NCBI RefSeq assembly: GCF_036962705.1 | Contig: NZ_JBALOQ010000013.1 | Coordinates: 246,414 to 310,413 of the forward strand | Direction of reading: 5' to 3' | Origin: Ferdinandcohnia sp036962705 | GTDB taxonomy: Bacteria; Bacillota; Bacilli; Bacillales; Bacillaceae_L | DNA length: 64,000 bases | Shown: piece after piece, positions 42,987-51,524 of the stretch | How the letters are laid out: each line of letters opens with the position of its first letter | Position numbering within the stretch: the stretch's first letter is position 1 | Position numbers and translations under genes: made by a program | Notes under the pieces: model-generated | Seen by the model: only the letters and a program-made list of their open reading frames with translations | Database searches by the model: none | What the model was told of the DNA's origin: nothing

Positions 42987-44414
42987 TTACTTCTTTTTTA
43001 AACGAAACGTAACTGTAGTTCCTTTTCCTAACTTACTTCTTACTTGAACCGTCCCTTCATGTGCCTCAATAATATGCTTTACAATTGCAAGACCTAAACC
43101 TGTGCCTCCAGAATTCCTACTCCTAGCTTTATCCACACGATAAAATCTTTCAAAAATTCGGGTAAGCTCGTTTTCTTCAATTCCAATCCCGGTATCAATA
43201 ATTTGAATTTCAACATAGTCAACCAGATTTGTTGCCTTTACCGCAACCTTAGCTTTATTTGGAGAATACGACAAACTATTATTAATAACATTGATAAAGA
43301 CCTGTTTCAACCTGTCCATATCTCCTTCTACTAAGGTTGTTTCATCATCTACAGTAAGCTCTAATTGAATGTCTTTTTCTTCCGCTTTTGATCTAAGCAT
43401 TCGTAAACTATTTTCTAAAAGCTCCTTCACATTAACACGTGAAAGGTTAAGCGAAAAACCCTTATTTTCCATCTTAGATAAATCCAATAGATCTTGAATA
43501 AGGACTTGAAGACGATGACTTTCATTTAGAATGATTGTTAAAAATTCTTCTAAGACTTCCCTATCATTCATTGCGCCATCTAATAATGTTTCCGCAAACC
43601 CTTTAATCGAAGTAATCGGTGTACGTAGCTCATGAGAAACATTTGCAACAAAGTCCTTACGCATCTGCTCGAGTCTTTTTATATCTGAGATATCATGAAA
43701 GACAAGAACAACACCCCTCCACTCAACATTTGCTCCTAATATTGGTGTAGCGTATACCTCAAAATCCTTCTGTTCGTTTCCAATCATCAAATGGATTTGT
43801 CTTCGTAATTTTCGTTCGGTCATAAAAATTTCTTCTACCAATTTTACAATTTCTTTATGAGTAAAAGCCTCATAATAAAGCTGACCCATAAAATCGTCAT
43901 GGTCAACTTTGAATATCTCATTGATTGACCGATTGAAAATACTAATATACCCTTTGCTATCGATAAACAATAGACCGCTTCCCATATTTTCAATCAAGGT
44001 ATGCAAACGATCATGCTGCATTTCATAGGATTTAGTCATTTCTTCAATATTTCTTGCAACAATATTGATAGATTGTCCCAATAATCCAGCAGCACTTACA
44101 TGATCTTCATAGGTTCTTGCTCGATAATCTCCCTTTGCAAGTTCTTTAACTACTTTTGTTGCTGCATCAATAGGTTTAGTGTAAGTAGTCGTGATTCTTA
44201 CAATAAGTGAGAGAATAATAACTAGTGCGATTCCTAGACCAATGACTAGAGCAATCCAAACCTGCTGGATTGTTTTATCTACAGAAGTTCCGTGATTCGC
44301 ACTATTGGTGATAAGACTACTAATGAATTGCCCCAACACTAAACCCATACAAAGAAAAACAATAATAATTAAAAAGATAATCGCAAATAGAAGTCTCGAG
44401 TGAAATTTATTCAT
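42987..44414 (-). CDS. phoR: Phosphate-starvation sensor kinase PhoR, short extracytoplasmic form
   Basis: Membrane histidine kinase of the PhoPR system, 475 residues. Two helices (about 7-30 and 52-73) enclose only about 20 extracytoplasmic residues. HAMP (about 74-126), PAS (about 135-235), HisKA with phospho-accepting His261 (FVANVSHELRTPITSIKG) and an ATPase domain (NVINNSLSYSP, DTGIGIEENEL, GGTGLGLAIVKHI) follow. B. subtilis PhoR is longer, with a folded extracytoplasmic domain, so this is a reduced version. ATG 44414 overlaps the phoP end by eight bases. Confidence 0.92.
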   Translation of the reverse strand: MNKFHSRLLFAIIFLIIIVFLCMGLVLGQFISSLITNSANHGTSVDKTIQQVWIALVIGLGIALVIILSLIVRITTTYTKPIDAATKVVKELAKGDYRARTYEDHVSAAGLLGQSINIVARNIEEMTKSYEMQHDRLHTLIENMGSGLLFIDSKGYISIFNRSINEIFKVDHDDFMGQLYYEAFTHKEIVKLVEEIFMTERKLRRQIHLMIGNEQKDFEVYATPILGANVEWRGVVLVFHDISDIKRLEQMRKDFVANVSHELRTPITSIKGFAETLLDGAMNDREVLEEFLTIILNESHRLQVLIQDLLDLSKMENKGFSLNLSRVNVKELLENSLRMLRSKAEEKDIQLELTVDDETTLVEGDMDRLKQVFINVINNSLSYSPNKAKVAVKATNLVDYVEIQIIDTGIGIEENELTRIFERFYRVDKARSRNSGGTGLGLAIVKHIIEAHEGTVQVRSKLGKGTTVTFRLKKK

Positions 44415-45123
44415 AGAGTTTTGGCTCCTCAAGCTTATAGCCTAGTCCCCTTACTGTTTTAATCATACTTGGTTTTTTCGAATCTTTTTCAATTTTTTCG
44501 CGTAAATGACTGATATGAACGTCCACTATTCTAGTGTCACCAGCAAAATCATAATTCCAGACTGCACTTAAAAGTTGATCTCGAGTTAAAACTCTTCCTT
44601 TATTTTTTGCTAAATAAGCGAGAAGTTCAAATTCTTTCGGTGTAAGGTCAAGTGCCTCCTCATTAACATAAGCCTCGAAATTTTCAGGTAAAATCTGTAG
44701 CGCTCCTATCACTATTTGTGGAGTTGTACTAGTTTCTTCTGGACTGACTTCTTTTTTACCTGTTCTTCTAAGGATTGCCTTCAAACGTGCCACTACTTCT
44801 CTAGGACTAAATGGTTTTGTCATGTAGTCGTCGGCTCCAAGCTCTAAACCCAAAACCTTATCAAATTCGTCGTCCTTTGCAGTTAACATTAAGATTGGGA
44901 TGTCTACTTTATTTTGACGAAGCTGTTTGCATACTTCGATCCCATCCAATTTTGGCAGCATTAAGTCAAGGACGATAATTTGTGGTCTTTCCGCTAATGC
45001 TTTCTCTAATCCTTCTTCTCCGTCCATGGCAGTAATAACCTCGTATCCCGCCTGTTGTAGGTTATACTGAAGTAATGTAATGATCGACCGTTCATCCTCA
45101 ACAACTAATACTTTTTTCTTCAT
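44407..45123 (-). CDS. phoP: Phosphate response regulator PhoP
   Basis: OmpR-family regulator of 238 residues: receiver domain with phosphorylatable Asp53 (IIVLDLMLPKLDG) and conserved Lys (MLTAKDDEFDKVLGLELGADDYMTKPFSPRE), then a winged-helix DNA-binding domain (LTPKEFELLAYLAKNKGRVLTRDQLLSAVWNYDFAGDTRIVDVHISHLREKIE). It activates and represses phosphate-starvation genes. Operon with phoR; located beside mdh as in B. subtilis. Confidence 0.96.
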   Translation of the reverse strand: MKKKVLVVEDERSIITLLQYNLQQAGYEVITAMDGEEGLEKALAERPQIIVLDLMLPKLDGIEVCKQLRQNKVDIPILMLTAKDDEFDKVLGLELGADDYMTKPFSPREVVARLKAILRRTGKKEVSPEETSTTPQIVIGALQILPENFEAYVNEEALDLTPKEFELLAYLAKNKGRVLTRDQLLSAVWNYDFAGDTRIVDVHISHLREKIEKDSKKPSMIKTVRGLGYKLEEPKLYE

Positions 45124-45215
45124 TGTTTTCCTCCATCAAAAAAGATAAACCCCATCAATTTTCTCTCTCTATATAAAATCATTATAGAATAACATTTCAG
45201 GACTTGCCATGAAAA

Positions 45216-45240
45216 TAAAAAAGAGAGACTAAGCTCTCTA
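45216..45240 (-). terminator. Terminator overlapping stop of MaoC-like gene
   Basis: AGAGAG/CTCTCT stem followed by a T run on the minus strand; the stop codon of the MaoC-like gene lies in the arm. Confidence 0.75.
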
Positions 45241-45714
45241 AAAATTCTCCAATATTTTCCCTTCCATTGGGGTGATTCTGTGTGGAGGACAAACGAGTAA
45301 TCTTCCTTCGATTACCCTTGATTCATCTTCATCCAGTGCAGTAACCGAAATTTCCACAGTATGGTCATGACGATTAATTTTAGTTACTTCAAATAGAAAT
45401 TGAACAGTGTCGTAGTGGTACAATGGCTGCAAAAATTCAATTTCCTGCTTAAGAATATGACTGCCTGGACCTGGTAAATACTTTGAAATAGCCGCTGAAA
45501 TAATACCTGTCAGCATTACAGTGGGAACAATTGGTTTTTTAAAGGGGGTTTGAGATGCATAATCATGTTGAATATAAAGCGGATTTGCATCATTCGTCAA
45601 TCCTAAGTATAAAAGTAAATCTTTATCTTCGATTTTCTCCGTAAGAGTTAATTTTTCACCGACGGTCATTTCTTCAATCATTCTTCCTAGTTTTCTCTTT
45701 TTACCCAATAACAT
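45238..45714 (-). CDS. MaoC-like hotdog-fold dehydratase
   Basis: A 158-residue hotdog-fold protein of the (R)-enoyl-CoA hydratase/MaoC type. The hydratase motif region is DLLLYLGLTNDANPLYIQHDYASQTPFKKPIVPTVMLTGIISA, where the Asp-x-Asn-x-x-His pattern appears as NDANPLYIQHD. Likely hydrates an acyl-CoA double bond, but the substrate is unknown. The gene sits alone between phoP and mdh, with a long 12-base spacing from GGAGGTG to ATG. Confidence 0.75.
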   Translation of the reverse strand: MLLGKKRKLGRMIEEMTVGEKLTLTEKIEDKDLLLYLGLTNDANPLYIQHDYASQTPFKKPIVPTVMLTGIISAAISKYLPGPGSHILKQEIEFLQPLYHYDTVQFLFEVTKINRHDHTVEISVTALDEDESRVIEGRLLVCPPHRITPMEGKILENF

Positions 45715-45764
45715 AAAAAAGGATGCACCTCCATCAAAATGAAAACGATTACAATATTATGTAC

Positions 45765-45792
45765 AAAAAATTCGGGGAGAACCCCGAAATTT
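45765..45792. terminator. Terminator of citZ-icd-mdh
   Basis: TTCGGGG, loop AGAA, CCCCGAA, with A and T runs on the two sides. Immediately downstream of mdh on the minus strand. Confidence 0.92.
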
Positions 45793-45809
45793 TTTTGTTT
45801 ATTTTATGA

Positions 45810-46751
45810 TTAGACAAGGATATTCATGACGTTTTTTACGGACTCTGCAGATTTTGCAAGTTCTGCTTTTTCCTGTTCTGTAAGTTCAAGCTCAATGATT
45901 TTTTCAATACCATTTGCACCTAGAATGGTTGGAACCCCAAGGTAAATTCCAGTAAAGCCATATTCACCTTCTAAATATGCAATTGCAGGTAAGACGCGAC
46001 GCTGGTCTTTTAAAATCGCTTCAACCATTTCCACTAGGGAAGCTGCTGGTGCATAGTATGCACTTCCATTTCCCAAAAGGTTGACAATTTCACCGCCACC
46101 CTTACGTGTACGTTCAACTATTGCGTCTAAACGTTCTTTTGGAATTAAAGTTTCGAGTGGAATGCCTCCTGCGTAGGAGTATCGAACAAGTGGCACCATG
46201 TCGTCACCATGACCCCCTAGGACAAATCCAGTAATATCTTTTACTGATAAATTTAGTTCTTGGGCAATAAATGTACGGAATCGAGCAGTGTCAAGTACGC
46301 CTGATTGGCCAATGACACGGTTTTTCGGGAAACCAGATTCCTGGAACACAGTATAGGTCATAGCGTCAACTGGATTTGTTAATACAATGATATAGCTATT
46401 TGGAGAATGTTTTACAATTTCCTGGGCAACACTTTTCATGATTTTTTGGTTGATTTGCACAAGATCATCACGACTCATACCAGGTTTACGAGCAATTCCA
46501 GCTGTAATAACAACGATATCAGAATTAGCTGTATCCTCATAATTTGCTGTTCCGGTAATATTTGCATCAAACCCTTGAACAGGACTTGCTTCCAACATAT
46601 CTAGAGCTTTCCCTTTTGTTGGGTTCTCCATTTGTGGAATATCAACTAAAACGACGTCTCCTAATTCTTTTTGAGCAAGTAGAAAAGCTGTTGTTGCACC
46701 AGTAAATCCACTACCAATTACAGAGATTTTTTTGCGTTTGAATTGAGTCAT
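45810..46751 (-). CDS. mdh: Malate dehydrogenase
   Basis: TCA-cycle enzyme, LDH-like malate dehydrogenase of 313 residues. Rossmann motif GSGFTGATTAFLLAQ, substrate arginine in ITAGIARKPGMSRDDL, and catalytic His in VLGGHGDDMVPLVRYS. Last gene of citZ-icd-mdh; a 13-bp-stem hairpin lies in the gap to icd. Confidence 0.97.
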   Translation of the reverse strand: MTQFKRKKISVIGSGFTGATTAFLLAQKELGDVVLVDIPQMENPTKGKALDMLEASPVQGFDANITGTANYEDTANSDIVVITAGIARKPGMSRDDLVQINQKIMKSVAQEIVKHSPNSYIIVLTNPVDAMTYTVFQESGFPKNRVIGQSGVLDTARFRTFIAQELNLSVKDITGFVLGGHGDDMVPLVRYSYAGGIPLETLIPKERLDAIVERTRKGGGEIVNLLGNGSAYYAPAASLVEMVEAILKDQRRVLPAIAYLEGEYGFTGIYLGVPTILGANGIEKIIELELTEQEKAELAKSAESVKNVMNILV

Positions 46752-46774
46752 TATATATCCTCCCTATTCATATG

Positions 46775-46824
46775 TAAGTAACTACCCCTAGGATGTTACT
46801 CCAATTTTTCAGGGTAGTTACTTA
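46775..46824 (-). other. Intercistronic hairpin between icd and mdh
   Basis: A perfect 13-bp stem (TAAGTAACTACCC and complement) encloses 24 bases that contain a second short inverted repeat. No T run follows on the minus strand. It may be an mRNA processing or stability element. Confidence 0.65.
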
Positions 46825-46833
46825 TATTTATGA

Positions 46834-48102
46834 TTAGCCTAAGTTTTTGATTAGTTCATCAGCAAATTCTGAACATTTTACTTCTGTCGCGCCTTCCATT
46901 AGACGAGCGAAGTCGTATGTTACAACTTTAGATTCAATCGTTTTTTCCATTGAATTCATGATTAGGTTCGCTGCTTCATTCCAACCTAGGTGTTCAAGCA
47001 TTAATACACCTGATAATAGAACAGAGGATGGGTTAACTTTGTCTAAACCAGCATATTTAGGTGCTGTTCCGTGTGTAGCTTCGAAAATTGCATGTCCAGT
47101 TTCATAGTTAATATTTGCTCCAGGTGCAATTCCGATTCCACCAACTTGTGCAGCTAATGCGTCAGAAATGTAATCACCGTTTAAGTTCATTGTAGCTACA
47201 ACATCAAATTCACGTGGACGAGTTAAGATTTGTTGTAAGAAGATATCAGCAATTGAATCCTTTACAATAATCTTACCTGCAGCCTCAGCATCAGCTTGAG
47301 CTTTATTAGCTGCATCTTTACCTTCTTCTTCAACGATGCGATCATACTGAGCCCAAGTGAATACTTTATCGCCAAATTCTTGTTCAGCTAGCTCGTAGCC
47401 CCAGTTTTTGAAAGCTCCTTCAGTAAACTTCATGATGTTTCCTTTGTGAACAAGAGTTACAGACTTACGTCCTTGCTCGATTGCGTAGTTAATAGCAGCA
47501 CGTACAAGACGTTGAGTTCCTTCTTCAGAAACTGGCTTGATACCAATTCCAGAAGTTTCTGGGAAACGGATTTTATTAACACCTAGTTCATTTTGAAGGA
47601 AGTTGATAAGTTTTTGAACGCCTTCAGAACCTTGCGCATACTCAATACCAGCATAGATATCTTCTGTGTTCTCACGGAAAATAACCATATCTGTATCTTC
47701 TGGACGCTTAACTGGTGAAGGTACACCTGTAAAATAACGTACCGGACGAAGACAAGTAAATAGATCTAATTCTTGACGTAATGCAACGTTTAATGAACGG
47801 ATCCCACCACCAACAGGTGTAGTAAGAGGTCCTTTAATAGCAATTATGTACTCGCGAATAAGATCTAATGTTTCTGCTGGTAACCATTCGCCAGTTTGAT
47901 TAAAAGCTTTTTCCCCTGCTAATACTTCTTTCCAAACAATTGATTTTTCACCGTTGTATGCTTTTTCTACAGATGCTTCTAATACACGTGACGCTGCTGC
48001 CCAAATATCTGGACCTGTTCCATCACCTTCAATAAAAGGAATAATTGGGTTGTTTGGTACGTTTAGAACGCCATTTGATACTGTAATTTTTTCTCCTGTC
48101 AC
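46834..48102 (-). CDS. icd: Isocitrate dehydrogenase (NADP)
   Basis: Oxidative decarboxylation of isocitrate, 422 residues, the length of the Bacillus enzyme. Substrate motif GGGIRSLNVALRQELDLFTCLRPVRYF; phosphorylation-loop serine in the former (RSLN). Metal site MNLNGDYISDALAAQVGGIGIAPGANI and coenzyme site EATHGTAPKYAGLDKVNPSSVLLSGVLMLEHLGW. Middle gene of the operon. Confidence 0.97.
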   Translation of the reverse strand: MTGEKITVSNGVLNVPNNPIIPFIEGDGTGPDIWAAASRVLEASVEKAYNGEKSIVWKEVLAGEKAFNQTGEWLPAETLDLIREYIIAIKGPLTTPVGGGIRSLNVALRQELDLFTCLRPVRYFTGVPSPVKRPEDTDMVIFRENTEDIYAGIEYAQGSEGVQKLINFLQNELGVNKIRFPETSGIGIKPVSEEGTQRLVRAAINYAIEQGRKSVTLVHKGNIMKFTEGAFKNWGYELAEQEFGDKVFTWAQYDRIVEEEGKDAANKAQADAEAAGKIIVKDSIADIFLQQILTRPREFDVVATMNLNGDYISDALAAQVGGIGIAPGANINYETGHAIFEATHGTAPKYAGLDKVNPSSVLLSGVLMLEHLGWNEAANLIMNSMEKTIESKVVTYDFARLMEGATEVKCSEFADELIKNLG

Positions 48103-48131
48103 TTGTATTACCTCCTAAAATTTTAAGAAGC

Positions 48132-48158
48132 ATCTCAGGGAGAAATGTCTCCTGAGAT
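48132..48158 (-). other. Intercistronic hairpin between citZ and icd
   Basis: ATCTCAGG pairs with CCTGAGAT around GAGAAATGTCT, extendable through an inner GGAGA...TCTCC arrangement. No T run, so not a terminator. Confidence 0.5.
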
Positions 48159-48192
48159 ACTTTTCCAATTTAATATATATTGTATAGATTTA

Positions 48193-49311
48193 TTAACCTC
48201 TTTGGTCGATTGGAACGTATTGTTGCATTCCTGGACCAGTATATTCAGCACGTGGACGGATTAGACGGTTGTTATCATATTGTTCTAGAATATGAGCTAA
48301 CCAACCAGAAACACGACTTACTGCAAAGATAGGAGTAAATAAATCATGATCAATACCTAAGCTATGGTATACAGATGCTGAGTAGAAGTCAACATTCGGT
48401 GGTAATGGTTTTTCACTTGTAACAATTTCCTCAATTTTCGTAGACATCTCATACCATTTTGGTTCGCCGGTAATAGTTGTTAATTTTTGAGACATCGCTT
48501 TCAAGTGTTTAGCACGTGGATCACCTTTACGGTACACTCTGTGCCCAAATCCCATGATTTTTTCTTTATTTGCTAATTTGGTTTTTATATAATTTTCAAC
48601 GTTTTCAACTTCCCCGATTTCAGAAAGCATTTTCATAACTGCTTCGTTTGCACCACCGTGAAGTGGACCTTTTAATGCTCCAATCGCAGCAGTTACACCA
48701 GAATAAATATCAGAAAGAGTTGCAACACAAACTCGAGCCGTGAAAGTCGATGCATTAAGTTCATGGTCAGCGTGTAGAACTAGTGCTTTGTTAAATGCTT
48801 CTTCTGCAATTTCACTTGGCTCCTGACCACTTAGCATATACAAGAAGTTGCCTGCAAAGCTTAAATCGGTGCGTGGAGCAACCGGATCTAATCCTTTACG
48901 CACACGTGAAAAAGCGGTAACAATTGTAGGTAATTTTGCTTGTAGACGAATCGCTTTACGATAGTTTGCTTCTGGATCCATAACGTCTGACTCTTCATCA
49001 TACAGTCCTAATAGCGATACTGCTGAGCGAAGAGCAGCCATTGGGTGAACCTTATCGATTGGATATGTTTTGAAATGATTTAATACTTCTTGAGGTAGAC
49101 TTGCATTATCAGCAAGCTGCTGATTTAATTCAGCTAGTTCCTCCTTATTCGGAAGTTTGCGATGCCATAGTAGGTAGACAACCTCTTCAAAACTAGCATT
49201 TTCAGCTAAATCATCAATATCAAATCCTGCATACGTTAATGTGTCATCAATAATTGAACTGACTGAAGATGATGTAGCTACAATTCCTTCAAGACCCTTT
49301 GTTGCTGTCAT
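48193..49311 (-). CDS. citZ: Citrate synthase
   Basis: Major TCA-cycle citrate synthase, 372 residues, close to B. subtilis CitZ from MTATKGLEGIVATSSSVSSIIDD on. Catalytic His region GALKGPLHGGANEAVMKML, second His GFGHRVYRKGDPRAKHL, and catalytic Asp region NVDFYSASVYHSLGI. ATG 49311 follows AAAAGGAGAGGG. Upstream is a 567-bp non-coding region with a CcpA-type site. Confidence 0.97.
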   Translation of the reverse strand: MTATKGLEGIVATSSSVSSIIDDTLTYAGFDIDDLAENASFEEVVYLLWHRKLPNKEELAELNQQLADNASLPQEVLNHFKTYPIDKVHPMAALRSAVSLLGLYDEESDVMDPEANYRKAIRLQAKLPTIVTAFSRVRKGLDPVAPRTDLSFAGNFLYMLSGQEPSEIAEEAFNKALVLHADHELNASTFTARVCVATLSDIYSGVTAAIGALKGPLHGGANEAVMKMLSEIGEVENVENYIKTKLANKEKIMGFGHRVYRKGDPRAKHLKAMSQKLTTITGEPKWYEMSTKIEEIVTSEKPLPPNVDFYSASVYHSLGIDHDLFTPIFAVSRVSGWLAHILEQYDNNRLIRPRAEYTGPGMQQYVPIDQRG

Positions 49312-49878
49312 AAGACCCTCTCCTTTTTTCATATTCCCCTACCCCCTTATAAAGAGGTAAAATGAGCGCATGCTCAAAAAAAAAACAAATTTACATATCT
49401 TTGAGTATGCGTTACATACCCTTCATTTCGTGAAGTAAATGCTTTCATTTTTGAGAAAATCACTCTATGCCACAAATATCAAAATAATATTGTGACAATT
49501 TAAAAGAACTAGCAAGTGATATGTAGAAAAGTTGTAACTCACGACTCTATTATAATAAAAAATCAGACTTTTGTGAATCAAAAGAGACTAATTTCCCTAA
49601 CAAACTATTATCACACAAAAATATTTTCACTAGGTTTTCTCTTTTGCTAATTAACAGAGCCGAACACTTAATTTAGTCATCTAAAATAGATTTATCTAAT
49701 TTTAGGGTATTTTGCAGTTTATTCACGAAATTTTTTCACTCGCTCTTACGTATAATATCATATCTACAAATTTTTCTCCATAATTGGAAACTTTATTATT
49801 CATTTCTTCTTATATACTTTTAAAGTTTTCTAACTGATTGTAAAATAATATGTAAGAATTACCTAGGGAGGAAAAAGT
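49312..49878 (-). promoter_or_regulatory. Non-coding region upstream of citZ with cre-like site
   Basis: 567 bp very AT-rich, no ORF of note. On the minus strand ATGAAAGC-ATTTACTT (49433-49448) matches the CcpA catabolite-response consensus with one mismatch. A TATAAT stands on the minus strand within GATTTTTTATTATAATAG (about 49552-49557), without a good -35 at 17 bp. TGAGC/GCTCA at 49363-49376 is a small inverted repeat. citZ is CcpA and CcpC controlled in B. subtilis. Confidence 0.55.
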
Positions 49879-50994
49879 TTGAATATTAACTATGTGTATG
49901 GTTTTCTTCGATTTTTGTTGGTTATTGCATTAGTAGTTATTGGTTTCGTATTGTTTTATTATCTATTTAAACTTACCTATCCGTTCATTTTTGCTTTATT
50001 AATAGCTTTCCTCATTAACCCTCTTGTCAATTTTTTAGAACGTAAAGGAAGGATGCCTAGAGGCTTATCAGTTTTTTTAGGGATTTTCATTGTGTTTGGG
50101 GTAGTAACAGGTTTCCTTACGCTATTAATTGCTGAAATTATTTCAGGAGCAAACTATTTGGCAAAAGAGGTTCCACAGCATTTTGAAAAGCTAGTCGTTT
50201 ATTTTGAAGATTTAATAGTAGGTCAAATTATCCCTTTATATGAAAGATTAACAAGTATGTTCGCTAATTTGGAACAAGGCCAACAACAAACCATAATGGA
50301 TAATGTTAGCAATGTAGGTACCACTATCGCAACGAATGTTGGGGAGTTTGTTAAGGCGTTCTTAGAAAATATTCCTAAATTTCTTGGTTGGTTGCCAAAT
50401 GCAGCTACTGTTATCGTATTTTCACTGCTTGCAACATTTTTCATAAGCAAGGATTGGAATAAATTCATCATTATGGGGCGAAAGTTTATCCCTGTAAAAG
50501 CCAGAACAAGTGGAAAATCAGTGTTTGTAGAATTAAAGAAAGCATTATTTGGATTTATTAAAGCTCAAGCAACCTTGATTTCGATTACTGCAGGAATAGT
50601 ATTGATTGGTTTATTAATTTTACGGGTTGATTATGCAATTACAATCGCATTGTTAATTGGACTTGTTGATCTTCTCCCGTATTTAGGAACTGGACTTGTG
50701 TTTGTTCCGTGGATTATATACTCCGCATTTAGTGGTGATATACCACTGGCAATAGGTCTTGGCATTTTATATATTGTGGTGATCGTTCAGCGTCAAGTCA
50801 TGGAACCAAAGGTGATCTCATCAAATATTGGACTAGATCCATTGGCAACCTTGATATCCCTTTTTGTTGGGTTTCAATTATTCGGATTCATCGGACTGAT
50901 TATCGGACCTATCATTTTAGTAATTATAAGGACCTTATATACAACAGGTGTTTTTCAGGATGTATGGAGTTTTATTATCGGAAAAGAAACGTAA
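49879..50994 (+). CDS. ytvI: Sporulation integral membrane protein YtvI (AI-2E transporter family)
   Basis: A 371-residue permease of the UPF0118/AI-2E family with about seven to eight helices and a soluble middle section (about 80-150). The C-terminal block GLVDLLPYLGTGLVFVPWIIYS and RQVMEPKVISSNIGLDPLATLISLFVGFQLFG is diagnostic. B. subtilis YtvI is a sporulation protein by annotation. The start is TTG 49879, eight bases after GGGAGG. Substrate unknown. Confidence 0.88.
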   Translation: MNINYVYGFLRFLLVIALVVIGFVLFYYLFKLTYPFIFALLIAFLINPLVNFLERKGRMPRGLSVFLGIFIVFGVVTGFLTLLIAEIISGANYLAKEVPQHFEKLVVYFEDLIVGQIIPLYERLTSMFANLEQGQQQTIMDNVSNVGTTIATNVGEFVKAFLENIPKFLGWLPNAATVIVFSLLATFFISKDWNKFIIMGRKFIPVKARTSGKSVFVELKKALFGFIKAQATLISITAGIVLIGLLILRVDYAITIALLIGLVDLLPYLGTGLVFVPWIIYSAFSGDIPLAIGLGILYIVVIVQRQVMEPKVISSNIGLDPLATLISLFVGFQLFGFIGLIIGPIILVIIRTLYTTGVFQDVWSFIIGKET

Positions 50995-51019
50995 AAAAAA
51001 GCCATTGCAATGGCTTTTT
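50993..51019. terminator. Bidirectional terminator between ytvI and fxsA
   Basis: AAAAAGCCATTGCAATGGCTTTTT, a near-perfect palindrome with flanking A and T runs, between convergent genes. Confidence 0.92.
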
Positions 51020-51026
51020 CCTTTCT

Positions 51027-51419
51027 TTACCAACGACGTATTACTGTAAATTGTCCTCTATCAATTCTTCGTCTAATCCAGTTCGCTATAACCGGTTTAA
51101 GATAGTTTCTAGTTACGGGTAAGAGCAGCAGGAATCCTGTCAGATCGCCAATGTAGCCGGGAGATAAAAGCAAGATAGCACCTATTAGAATACATATTCC
51201 ATCCATTATCGCTTCTCCTGGGACCTGACCATGATCCATCTGATGTCTTGCACGTCTAATAATTTCTAGTCCTTGCTTCTTTGCAAGCCATGCACCAAAC
51301 ACTCCAGTAAGAATGATTAATAGTAATGTAATTGGAATTCCTAGCGTCTTACCTGATAAAATTAGGACACTTATTTCTAAAGCTGGTACGATAATAATCA
51401 AAGCTAGTAAAACTCTCAT
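51027..51419 (-). CDS. fxsA: FxsA family membrane protein
   Basis: A 130-residue protein with about three to four helices. The FxsA pattern is FLLL preceded by LLLSPGYIGDLTGFLLLLPVTR, with N-terminal RVLLALIIIVPALEISVLILSGKTLG. In E. coli FxsA relieves phage T7 exclusion by F; the role in Bacillus is unknown. It lies just downstream of pyk (end 51525) in the direction opposite to ytvI. Confidence 0.85.
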   Translation of the reverse strand: MRVLLALIIIVPALEISVLILSGKTLGIPITLLLIILTGVFGAWLAKKQGLEIIRRARHQMDHGQVPGEAIMDGICILIGAILLLSPGYIGDLTGFLLLLPVTRNYLKPVIANWIRRRIDRGQFTVIRRW

Positions 51420-51495
51420 ATGATCCTCCTCAAAGATGAAGGCTTTTCCTCTATTATACGTTTCCTGTTCTCAAAAAAGTAGTCGTATATAAAAG

Positions 51496-51521
51496 AAAAA
51501 AAGAGAAGGTTTCCCTTCTCT
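51496..51521 (-). terminator. Terminator of pfkA-pyk
   Basis: AGAGAAGG/CCTTCTCT stem followed by a T run on the minus strand, immediately past the pyk stop. Confidence 0.9.
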
Positions 51522-51524
51522 CAC

